From Lentisphaerota bacterium (GTDB lineage: Bacteria > Verrucomicrobiota > Kiritimatiellia > RFP12 > UBA3636): a stretch of DNA of 13,083 nt. The stretch spans positions 1 through 13,083 of the forward strand of contig JALHHX010000054.1 in assembly GCA_022837245.1 (NCBI GenBank), in the 5' to 3' direction. Of this stretch, positions 7,243 through 13,083 are shown piece after piece. Within the stretch, counting starts at the first letter, position 1. The number at the start of each line of letters is the position of its first letter. A model generated the notes under the pieces. It did no database searches. It saw only the letters and a list, made by a program, of their open reading frames with translations, and had not been told where the DNA came from. A program made the translations under genes and the position numbers.

Positions 7243-7289
7243 TTGCCGCGCGGCAATACGCGTGTAGCCTATGGTCAGGGCGGTGCCCT
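7243..7289 (+). other. structured 5' leader: two predicted hairpins
   Basis: The first is a 14-nt palindrome, TTGCCGCGCGGCAA (7243-7256), able to form a 5-bp stem with a GCGC loop. The second is AGGGC (7277-7281), loop GGT, GCCCT (7285-7289). The second hairpin ends 14 nt before the AGGA (7304-7307) that serves the ATG at 7316. No T-run follows, so it is not an attenuator of the usual type. It does not match a metal riboswitch that I can recognise. Confidence 0.3.
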
Positions 7290-7315
7290 TAAACTTGAAG
7301 AAAAGGACACACACA

Positions 7316-7831
7316 ATGAAAGAATGGCTACGCTCTGGCGTCTCGTTTGGCTTGACGTCGGCTGTAATTACAACACTTGGGCTCATGGTCGGCCTACACT
7401 CCGGCACCGGCAGCAAACTCGTGGTGCTCGAAGGTATAATAACCATCGCCATAGCCGATGCTTTTTCCGACGCGCTCGGAATGCACATCTCAAAAGAGGC
7501 CGAGCCGGGGGCTACGCAGAGGCAGGTCTGGGGCGCCACTTTTTCCACCCTCTTCACAAAGGCGATTTTCGCGCTCACGTTTGTGATCCCGGTGGTGCTC
7601 CTGCCGTTGGGGACGGCAATCGTGGCCAGCATCATATGGGGATTGTTCATCCTCACGTTGCTCAGTTATGCCATTGCTAAATCCAACAACGTCAGCCCAT
7701 GGAACACCGTTGTCGAACACTTGGCAATCGCGCTTGTCGTAATCGTGCTTACGCACTGGATCGGCGACGGCCTCGAGAAATTAAACAACGGCGGCGAGCC
7801 TGGGAAAGACAACACAGAGCAGACAACATGA
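7316..7831 (+). CDS. compact VIT1/CCC1-like membrane transporter (putative iron/manganese)
   Basis: Inner-membrane protein of 171 residues with about five hydrophobic helices (roughly 8-27, 35-56, 75-97, 98-120 and 131-150). The segments GVSFGLTSAVITTLGLMVGL (8-27) and ITIAIADAFSDALGMHISKE (42-61) resemble VIT1/CCC1 Fe2+/Mn2+ transporters, especially the short archaeal and bacterial branch. The cytoplasmic loop after helix 2 is only about 18 residues (57-74), so the helical metal-binding domain of plant-type VIT1 is absent. The first-helix aspartate of VIT1 is also missing, while D48 and D52 lie in helix 2. Metal transport is therefore an inference. The ATG at 7316 has AGGA 8 nt upstream; an in-frame ATG at 7271 lies in the structured leader. 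The stop overlaps the next start (ATGA), showing translational coupling with the nitroreductase gene. Confidence 0.75.
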   Translation: MKEWLRSGVSFGLTSAVITTLGLMVGLHSGTGSKLVVLEGIITIAIADAFSDALGMHISKEAEPGATQRQVWGATFSTLFTKAIFALTFVIPVVLLPLGTAIVASIIWGLFILTLLSYAIAKSNNVSPWNTVVEHLAIALVVIVLTHWIGDGLEKLNNGGEPGKDNTEQTT

Positions 7832-8670
7832 GCGAAATGAATTTCACCGTCGACCCCGGGAAGTGCACGGGCTGCGAAACTTGCGTGCGCGACTGCCCCT
7901 CAGCATCTTTGGCAATGCTCGACGGCACGCCAGTGGTCGCCCGCTTCGGCGAAAAATCCTGCATCAAGTGCCAGCACTGCCTCGCCGTGTGCCCCGAAGG
8001 GGCCGTCTCCATCTTTGGCAAAAACCCGGAGGATTGTGGCACGGTCAAGACTCTGCCACAACCAGAGGAAGTGGCATCCCTTTACCAGTTCCGACGCTCA
8101 TGCAGACAGTACAAACACAAGACCATCGCCAAATCGAAGCTCGACGCGCTCCTCGGCATGCTCCGTTGGACACCCACGGGGCATAACGACAGGGGACTGC
8201 ACTTTTCCGTCGTCGACGACGTCGGTGCCATGGACGGGATACGCTCTTTCATTGGCTCCGCCCTGCTTCAAATGGTCCATACCGACACGCTCCCTCCGGC
8301 GTTCCGCTGGGTGAAAATGCGGCGATCAATCCTCGAACAGGGCGCGGACATCGTCTTTGCAAGCGCACCGCACATTATAGTCGCCTCGGTGCGCGACGAC
8401 TCCCTCTGCAAGGAAATCGACCCCATCATCGCCCTCGCGCAGTTCGAGACTATGGCGCAGAGCCTCGGGCTGGGCACCACGTGGTGCGGTTTCGCCTATT
8501 GGGTTTTCCAGCTTTTCGAGAAAGACGCGCGCAAACTCCTGCGCATCCCAGAAGGACACTCCATTGCCTACGTGATGCTGTTCGGCGAACCCGACGTCGA
8601 GTATCCGCGTTCCACCTCGCAGGAGCCACCCGGGATAACGCTGATATCGGAAATGCCTTCGGCAAATTAA
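7828..8670 (+). CDS. ferredoxin-nitroreductase fusion (2[4Fe-4S] flavoprotein)
   Basis: Cytoplasmic redox protein of 280 residues. The N-terminal part is a bacterial-type ferredoxin with two CxxCxxCxxxCP motifs (C13/C16/C19/C23 and C45/C48/C51/C55), expected to hold two [4Fe-4S] clusters. From about 85 onward it is a nitroreductase-like FMN domain: RRSCRQYK (89-96) is the usual FMN-phosphate contact, TPTGHN (115-120) follows, and GLGTTWCGF (214-222) lies near the dimer/flavin site. Such fusions are common in anaerobes and may reduce nitroaromatics, quinones or flavins with ferredoxin electrons. The true substrate is unknown. All eight cluster cysteines are present. The start is the ATG at 7828, overlapping the upstream stop by 4 nt. 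The stop is 10 nt before the MFS start, so the gene sits in the middle of a three-gene operon. Confidence 0.88.
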   Translation: MSEMNFTVDPGKCTGCETCVRDCPSASLAMLDGTPVVARFGEKSCIKCQHCLAVCPEGAVSIFGKNPEDCGTVKTLPQPEEVASLYQFRRSCRQYKHKTIAKSKLDALLGMLRWTPTGHNDRGLHFSVVDDVGAMDGIRSFIGSALLQMVHTDTLPPAFRWVKMRRSILEQGADIVFASAPHIIVASVRDDSLCKEIDPIIALAQFETMAQSLGLGTTWCGFAYWVFQLFEKDARKLLRIPEGHSIAYVMLFGEPDVEYPRSTSQEPPGITLISEMPSAN

Positions 8671-8680
8671 GGGGAAAGCA

Positions 8681-9910
8681 ATGACAGACAGGAAACGCCA
8701 AATTCCCCGGAATGTAGTGATGCTGGGGCTGGTTAGCCTTTTCGCCGACCTCAGCACGGAGATGGTTTATCCCCTGATCCCGATTTACATGACCGCCGTG
8801 TTTGGGGCGACGCCCGCCATCGTTGGCGTGGTCGAAGGCATCGCTGAAAGCACCGCTTCGCTTCTCAAGGTGGTCAGCGGATATCTTGGCGACCGATTCC
8901 AGCGGAAAAAGCCTATCGCATTCATCGGCTATTCGACGACGCTGCTATACAAGCTCGCGTTGATCCTCGCAGTATCCTGGCCCGGAGTTCTCTTGGCACG
9001 CGTGACCGACCGCATTGGCAAGGGCATACGCACCGCGCCGCGCGACGCGCTAGTGGCCGAAAGCAGCCCGGACGTCGCTCTCGGCTCTTCGTTCGGCCTT
9101 CATAAAATGCTCGACATGGCGGGCGCGGCACTGGGGATCCTCGCCGCATTTCTCATAATGCGCCAATTCGAGAACCCTTCTGGTATTGCCGCGGAATCCG
9201 GCACAATCAGAACGTGCAAGATCATCTTCCTTGGTTCCGCGATTCCCGCGGTATTCGCTCTTCTGATGTTTTTCTTTATCCACGAAAAGAAGCGTCCCGA
9301 AAAAGCTAAAGCGAAGACCCCGGTCTCCTTGATAGAAGGAGCAAAACGCCTGGATAAACGTCTAGTGCTATACCTCGTCGTCGCCTTCGTTTTCACACTC
9401 GGCAATTCGTCAAATTCGTTCCTCCTGCTCAAGGCGGCGAAAGTCGGGTTCTCGACGAGCGACGTGCTGTTGCTTTACTTCCTGTACAATGCAGTGTCAT
9501 CGTTGCTGGCGATCCCGGCAGGCGGCCTTTCCGACAGAATAGGCCGCAAGAGCGTGCTCGTAGCGGGCTATACAATTTTCGCCCTGGCATATCTGCTCTT
9601 CGCGTTGGCACCTGCCAAAGGATGGATCTTGGCGGCTTTCGTGATATACGGGCTTTACACCGCCGTCACGACCGGTGCCGAGCGCGCCTTCATCTCCGAG
9701 ATTTCGCCTCCCGACCTCAAGGGCACGATGCTTGGCCTGCACTCAACGATCATCGGAGCCACGCTTCTCCCCGCAAGCGTCATCGCAGGTCTTCTCATGA
9801 CGAAAGTCAACTACTCAGCACCGTTCATACTCGGCTCCGCCCTTTCACTGCTCTCCGCAATAATCCTCGTCTTCGGCCTCCGCAAGCCCCGGAACATTGC
9901 CCATATTTAG
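8681..9910 (+). CDS. major facilitator superfamily transporter
   Basis: Inner-membrane protein of 409 residues with the length and hydrophobic pattern of a 12-helix MFS carrier. The MFS loop motif appears in both halves: GYLGDRFQRKK (67-77) and GGLSDRIGRK (281-290). Other recognisable stretches are FADLSTEMVYPLIP (21-34) and DRIGKGIRTAPRDALVAE (110-127), typical of a widespread drug/metabolite efflux-like MFS group whose substrates are mostly unknown. A basic central loop (about 201-227) separates the halves. GGGGAAAG (8671-8678) provides the ribosome binding site 2 nt before the ATG, close spacing but A-rich. The gene ends the operon led by the VIT-like transporter. Linkage to a flavoprotein suggests export of a reduced or modified small molecule, which is inference. 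No clear intrinsic terminator follows. Confidence 0.88.
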   Translation: MTDRKRQIPRNVVMLGLVSLFADLSTEMVYPLIPIYMTAVFGATPAIVGVVEGIAESTASLLKVVSGYLGDRFQRKKPIAFIGYSTTLLYKLALILAVSWPGVLLARVTDRIGKGIRTAPRDALVAESSPDVALGSSFGLHKMLDMAGAALGILAAFLIMRQFENPSGIAAESGTIRTCKIIFLGSAIPAVFALLMFFFIHEKKRPEKAKAKTPVSLIEGAKRLDKRLVLYLVVAFVFTLGNSSNSFLLLKAAKVGFSTSDVLLLYFLYNAVSSLLAIPAGGLSDRIGRKSVLVAGYTIFALAYLLFALAPAKGWILAAFVIYGLYTAVTTGAERAFISEISPPDLKGTMLGLHSTIIGATLLPASVIAGLLMTKVNYSAPFILGSALSLLSAIILVFGLRKPRNIAHI

Positions 9911-9916
9911 AAGCAT

Positions 9917-9986
9917 CACGCGAAGGCGCGAAGTTTTTGCTACGTGGAAGTGCCACACGAAGCCACGAAGGCACGGGGATTTTGCT
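9917..9986. repeat. two degenerate copies of a 'cacgaagg...TTTTGCT' intergenic repeat
   Basis: Copy one spans 9917-9941: cacgcgaaggcgcgaag followed by TTTTTGCT. Copy two spans 9956-9986: tandem cacgaagc, cacgaagg, cacgggga, then TTTTGCT. Both contain near-tandem units of 8-9 bases of the type (c)acgaagg. From general knowledge, strings of this kind are common interspersed intergenic repeats in PVC and some other bacterial genomes. Their role is unknown. Confidence 0.4.
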
Positions 9987-10035
9987 GCGCGTTTTGTTTT
10001 CTGAAGAGCCTCCAAGGCATCCTTTTTTTCCATGT

Positions 10036-10055
10036 GATGTAGCAGGAACTACGTC
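10036..10055. other. hairpin in the intergenic spacer
   Basis: GATGTAG (10036-10042), loop CAGGAA, CTACGTC (10049-10055): a 7-bp stem with one G-U type pair. It is preceded by a T-run and not followed by one, so it is not a standard terminator for the MFS operon. Confidence 0.3.
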
Positions 10056-10104
10056 TCCAGAGGTTTACTCGCGGCAAGGAAAGGCGGTATTCCGTCGCGC
10101 ACCC

Positions 10105-10121
10105 GTGTGCTGCAGGCACAC
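10105..10121. other. hairpin GTGTGC-TGCAG-GCACAC in the intergenic spacer
   Basis: A perfect 6-bp stem (10105-10110 with 10116-10121) with a 5-nt loop, about 70 nt upstream of the next promoter's -35. No T-run follows. It could be part of a repeat, a processing site or a protein binding site. Confidence 0.3.
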
Positions 10122-10191
10122 AACACCGACACCAAGGCAGTTTCCGGCAAGATGTCAGAAATGGTTAACCCACTCCTGCCCCGATTGCGAT

Positions 10192-10220
10192 TTGAACCCG
10201 CTGTGTTTTTGTGGTAACAT
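10192..10220 (+). promoter_or_regulatory. predicted promoter of the 10281 gene and oligopeptidase operon
   Basis: -35 TTGAAC (10192-10197), 17-nt spacer, extended -10 TGgTAACAT (TAACAT at 10215-10220). Transcription would start near 10227, giving a 54-nt leader. AAGAGG (10271-10276) precedes the ATG at 10281 by 4 nt. Confidence 0.6.
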
Positions 10221-10280
10221 TCAAGACCATGATATTTGGCGGCTAAGTGGCCGTGGTTTTCAATTTAATTAAGAGGCAAT

Positions 10281-11102
10281 ATGTATTCAATAATTATCGC
10301 GATGTTGGTTTCTTTGGCGGTTTTTTTCGGGTTCTGGCAGTTTGATGTCAGCAACGTGTGGTGGTCGATCCTGTGGGGCGTGTTCGCCTTTGGCGCCACA
10401 ATGTTCGGGATCAACTGGATTGTTCGTAAAAAAATAATGCGCATTATGACGGAAATGCAGGATATCATGACCAACGGCCAGAAACAGCTGCAGACCAAAA
10501 TAAACAAGTTCCAGAGCCGCCCCACCGGCGACCCCAAAAGGCTCATGGACGAGACGGAAAAACTCCAGAAGAAAGTGCTAACGGACGCGCTGGAGTTCAC
10601 CAACAACCTTGAACCATTCTGTAAATGGACGCCCCTGTTCGGCCGTCAGCTAAATACAACGCGAATGCAGTTCAACTACCAGATGAAGGATTTCAAGAAG
10701 GTTGACGAACTTCTACCGCGAAGCTTGATCCTCGACCCTATGAGCGCCGCCATGAAACTCGCCCGCCTGTATTCAAACAAAGCCGATATGGACGAGATCG
10801 AGAAAACCTTCCAGAAATCCGCAGCCCGCTTGAAATACAACCAAAGTGCGCTCCTGTACGCCCTGATGTCGTGGATCTACGTCAAAAAAGACATGACGGA
10901 CAAGGCCCACACGTTGCTCATCAAAGGATGCAAGGCCAACGAGAACGAAACGCTAAAGCGGAATCTCGACCGCCTCGCCAACAACAAGGTGCGCGAGTTC
11001 AGCAACGCGAACTTCGGAGATGAATGGTACGCCCTCTTCCTGGAACCGCCAAAGATCCAGTACCGCAGACAGCAACCTCGCATGGACGGACGCCCGTTCT
11101 AA
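10281..11102 (+). CDS. unrecognised membrane-anchored helical, TPR-like protein
   Basis: Protein of 273 residues that I cannot assign to a named family. Two hydrophobic helices at the N-terminus (about 3-19 and 26-48) form a hairpin anchor, followed by basic RKK (49-51), which places the rest in the cytoplasm. Residues about 52-115 are charged and helical, likely a coiled coil. Residues about 120-235 have the alternating helix pattern of TPR-like repeats, for example LIL-DPMSAAMKLARLYSNKADM and then LLYALMSWIYVKKDMTDKAHTLL, each given here only in part. The tail is basic and proline/arginine-rich. It uses more lysine than its neighbours. It is the first gene after its promoter and lies 30 nt upstream of an oligopeptidase gene, so both are probably one transcript. 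A role as membrane scaffold or adaptor would be a guess. Confidence 0.75.
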   Translation: MYSIIIAMLVSLAVFFGFWQFDVSNVWWSILWGVFAFGATMFGINWIVRKKIMRIMTEMQDIMTNGQKQLQTKINKFQSRPTGDPKRLMDETEKLQKKVLTDALEFTNNLEPFCKWTPLFGRQLNTTRMQFNYQMKDFKKVDELLPRSLILDPMSAAMKLARLYSNKADMDEIEKTFQKSAARLKYNQSALLYALMSWIYVKKDMTDKAHTLLIKGCKANENETLKRNLDRLANNKVREFSNANFGDEWYALFLEPPKIQYRRQQPRMDGRPF

Positions 11103-11132
11103 CCTGATCGACAACGCGGAAGACGACAGACT

Positions 11133-13083
11133 ATGGAACGCCTGGACGACAACCCCCTGTACAACTTGGCGGAATTCCCTGAATTCGACAGAATCCGCCC
11201 GGAGCACGCGGTGCCCGCATTGCGCGCCCACATTGCAAACGCCGAAAAGGCCGTTGCCGCCCTGGAGTCCGGCTGCGAACCCACGTGGGACGGCCGCATC
11301 GACGCGCTGCGCAGCGCCACACACCCGCTATGGCGCGCATGGGGGGTGGTGTCGCACCTGATCAGCGTGTGCAACAGTAAGCAATGGCGCGAAGCCGAGG
11401 AAACGCTGCTGCCCGAAGTAATCGCCTTCTCTATACGTGTTTCGCAAAGCGACCCGCTCTACAAATCGCTCCTTGCTCTGCGCGATTCGCCGGAATTCGA
11501 TTCGCTCGATGCCGGCCGGAAGCGCGTGGTGGAAAACTCCCTGCGCGATGCGAGAAACAGCGGCGTAGGATTGGAGGCAGGGGCAAGGGAGGAGTTCAAC
11601 GCCTGCATCGAGAAGCTCTCGCAGCTCGGGATGAAGTTCACGAACAATGTACTCGACGCCACGAAGGCGTTTTCCATAATGCTGTGCGACCGCGCCGAAA
11701 CTGACGGCCTCCCCCCCACCCTACTCGAAGCATGCGCGCAGTCGGCGCGCGAAGCGGGCGAGGCAGGCGCCTCTGCCGAAGACGGCCCATGGCGCGTCAC
11801 GCTGGAGCACGCTGTCTACGGCCCTTTCATGCAGTACTCCGAACGGCGTGATCTCCGCGAAAAACTATACAGGGCGAACATAACCCGCGCGTCGGAAGGC
11901 GAAACAGACAACTGCTCAATCATCGTGGATATACTTGCGCTTCGCCGCAAGCTGGCAAGTATGGTCGGCTACGAAGACTACGCCGAGATGAGCCTCGCAT
12001 CGAAGATGGCGGAGAATGCTGACGCCGTATACGACATGATCGACATGATCGGCGACGCCGCCATGCCGAAGGCACGTGAAGAGATGCAGACCCTTCTCGA
12101 ATTCGCCCATGCACGTGGCTTCAATGAAGACCGCCTGAGCAACTGGGACCAGGCTTACTGGTCCCGCCGCCAGGTGGAGGAGTTATACGGATATTCGCCT
12201 GAAAACCTGCGCCCATATTTCCAGTTCGCCAAGGTCCTCGACGGGCTTTTCGAACTCGCCGGGAAACTCGCCGGCATCAAAGTAGAGTCTGCCGATGGCA
12301 TCGCCCCGGTCTGGCACAAGGATGTGCGCTTCTTCCGCGTGCTCGGCGACGACCGCGAGACTATCGCGTGGCTGTACCTAGATCCATACAGCCGCCCGGA
12401 AAGCAAACGCGGCGGTGCCTGGATGAACGATCTGCAGACGCGCGGGAAAATGCCAGATGGCACCGTCAAGCTCCCAATCGCTTTGATAGTATGCAACCAG
12501 GCGTTCCCCGCAGGCGGCAAGCCATCGTGCATGACCCCCGGCGAGATCAACACGCTATTCCACGAATTCGGACACGTCATGCAGCATATTCTGACGAAGG
12601 TGGACATCCCGCAGGCATCCGGCATCAACAACATCGAGTGGGACGCCGTCGAGGTCGCAAGCCAGTTTCTTGAAAACTGGAGCATGCGCCCCGAAGTTCT
12701 CAAGGCTCTCTCCTCACACGTCGACACCGGTGCCAAACTCGACGACGCCATCCTCGAACGGATCCACAATTCCGGAAAACACATGGCTGCCACGCAGACC
12801 GCCCGCCAGCTTTCGTTCGCGCTCATGGACATGGATCTGCACACAAAATATCCGTCCGATGAGTTTAAAACTCCGGGAGATGCCGCCAAGGCCGCCACCG
12901 ATCGTTTCGCAGTGACGCCGCCTCTGCCTGAAGACCGCTTTCTCTGCAGCTTCTCCCACATCTTCGCGGGCGGATACGCCGCCGGCTACTACAGCTATAT
13001 GTGGTCGGACGTCCTTGCAGCCGACGCGTTCGGCGCGTTTGAAGAGGCGGGGCTGGACAATCCGGAGAGCATCGCATCCCTCG
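11133..13083 (+). CDS. prlC: M3-family oligopeptidase A (thimet-type metallopeptidase), 3' end cut by window
   Basis: The frame is open from the ATG at 11133 to the right edge, giving 650 codons of a protein expected to be about 690-700 residues, so only a short C-terminal tail is missing. It is a cytoplasmic zinc peptidase that cleaves short peptides, such as signal-peptide fragments and proteasome- or Lon-type products. HEFGH (477-481) gives the two zinc histidines and the catalytic glutamate E478. WDAVEVASQFLENW (503-516) supplies the third ligand, E507. FSHIFAGGYAAGYYSYMW (607-624) holds the substrate-binding H609 and nearby tyrosines. The N-terminal half is the helical lid domain (NPLYNLAEFPEFDRIRPEH at 7-25 is a typical family start). 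GGAAG (11118-11122) lies about 10 nt before the start. It is close to E. coli OpdA/PrlC by motif and length. It follows the membrane/TPR-like gene by 30 nt. Confidence 0.92.
   Translation, partial: MERLDDNPLYNLAEFPEFDRIRPEHAVPALRAHIANAEKAVAALESGCEPTWDGRIDALRSATHPLWRAWGVVSHLISVCNSKQWREAEETLLPEVIAFSIRVSQSDPLYKSLLALRDSPEFDSLDAGRKRVVENSLRDARNSGVGLEAGAREEFNACIEKLSQLGMKFTNNVLDATKAFSIMLCDRAETDGLPPTLLEACAQSAREAGEAGASAEDGPWRVTLEHAVYGPFMQYSERRDLREKLYRANITRASEGETDNCSIIVDILALRRKLASMVGYEDYAEMSLASKMAENADAVYDMIDMIGDAAMPKAREEMQTLLEFAHARGFNEDRLSNWDQAYWSRRQVEELYGYSPENLRPYFQFAKVLDGLFELAGKLAGIKVESADGIAPVWHKDVRFFRVLGDDRETIAWLYLDPYSRPESKRGGAWMNDLQTRGKMPDGTVKLPIALIVCNQAFPAGGKPSCMTPGEINTLFHEFGHVMQHILTKVDIPQASGINNIEWDAVEVASQFLENWSMRPEVLKALSSHVDTGAKLDDAILERIHNSGKHMAATQTARQLSFALMDMDLHTKYPSDEFKTPGDAAKAATDRFAVTPPLPEDRFLCSFSHIFAGGYAAGYYSYMWSDVLAADAFGAFEEAGLDNPESIASL

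Larger units (their letters stand above)
9911..10280. other. non-coding spacer between operons
   Basis: No credible gene is seen in these 370 bases. In order it holds two copies of a degenerate 'cacgaagg' repeat each ending in TTTTGCT, a 7-T run (10023-10029), two hairpins, and a promoter for the gene at 10281. The MFS frame ends at 9910, and a longer overlapping plus-strand frame across 9622-10272 looks like a shadow. Confidence 0.6.

Noticed and set aside
7207..7315. yybP-ykoY manganese riboswitch before the VIT-like gene
   Set aside because: The conserved loop sequences of that riboswitch are not present.
10186..10205. tRNA T-arm-like GGGTTCAAATC on the minus strand
   Set aside because: The flanking bases do not form the 5-bp T stem, and no acceptor, D or anticodon arms are found. 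The TTGAAC is better explained as a -35 box.
10230..10247. five-codon micro-ORF (ATG ATA TTT GGC GGC TAA) in the leader of the 10281 gene
   Set aside because: It has no ribosome binding site and is short enough to be chance.
9622..10272. 216-residue plus-strand frame running from the MFS gene into the spacer
   Set aside because: The first half is a shadow of the MFS gene and the second half crosses repeats, hairpins and the promoter region.
1..13083. CRISPR arrays, insertion sequences, phage or toxin-antitoxin modules
   Set aside because: No regularly spaced repeats, transposase, integrase or paired small genes were seen on either strand.

Overview
The window looks like a piece of a free-living or gut-type bacterial chromosome, fairly GC-rich by eye. 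It carries eight well-supported protein genes plus one doubtful partial reading frame at the left edge. No phage, transposon, CRISPR or RNA gene is visible. The mix suggests the PVC superphylum (Kiritimatiellota, Lentisphaerota or Verrucomicrobiota): a GH109-type Gfo/Idh/MocA enzyme, a UDPGP/UAP-type pyrophosphorylase close to eukaryotic UAP1, a giant PTPS-related membrane protein, and 'cacgaagg'-type intergenic repeats. That placement is inference and was not tested by any search.

Layout. (1) 1-258: edge region with a possible minus-strand coding fragment, then a promoter for the first gene. (2) 259-1134 (+) encodes a xylose-isomerase-like TIM-barrel protein and converges on 1164-2420 (-), a GH109-like NAD-dependent glycosidase/oxidoreductase. 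(3) 2421-2586 is a divergent promoter region serving the GH109-like gene (-) and the UAP1-like nucleotidyltransferase 2587-3987 (+). (4) 3984-7109 (-) encodes a 1041-residue GT-C/PTPS-related membrane protein. Its stop codon overlaps the UAP stop codon in a shared TTAA. (5) 7110-7315 is a second divergent promoter region. (6) 7316-9910 (+) is a tight three-gene operon: a compact VIT1/CCC1-like transporter, a ferredoxin-nitroreductase fusion and an MFS transporter. (7) 9911-10280 is non-coding, with degenerate repeats, hairpins and a promoter. (8) 10281-11102 (+) encodes an unrecognised membrane-anchored helical/TPR-like protein, followed 30 nt later by 11133 to the right edge (+), an M3-family oligopeptidase A cut by the window end.

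Functional themes. The left half is amino-sugar and glycan related: the GH109-like enzyme could process alpha-GalNAc-type substrates, the UAP1-like enzyme would make UDP-GlcNAc/UDP-GalNAc, and the large membrane protein has the architecture of a lipid-linked-sugar-dependent glycosyltransferase. The VIT-like/nitroreductase/MFS operon combines a possible metal transporter, a 2[4Fe-4S] flavoprotein and an efflux pump. Its leader carries a dyad matching the Gram-positive LexA box. Six predicted promoters share an extended -10 of the form TGnTAnnnT, which gives a consistent picture of the housekeeping sigma factor. I see no clearly new defence or mobile system. The most unusual items are the VIT-like/nitroreductase/MFS operon with its operator-like dyad, the probably leaderless membrane-protein gene, and the unrecognised membrane protein paired with oligopeptidase A.
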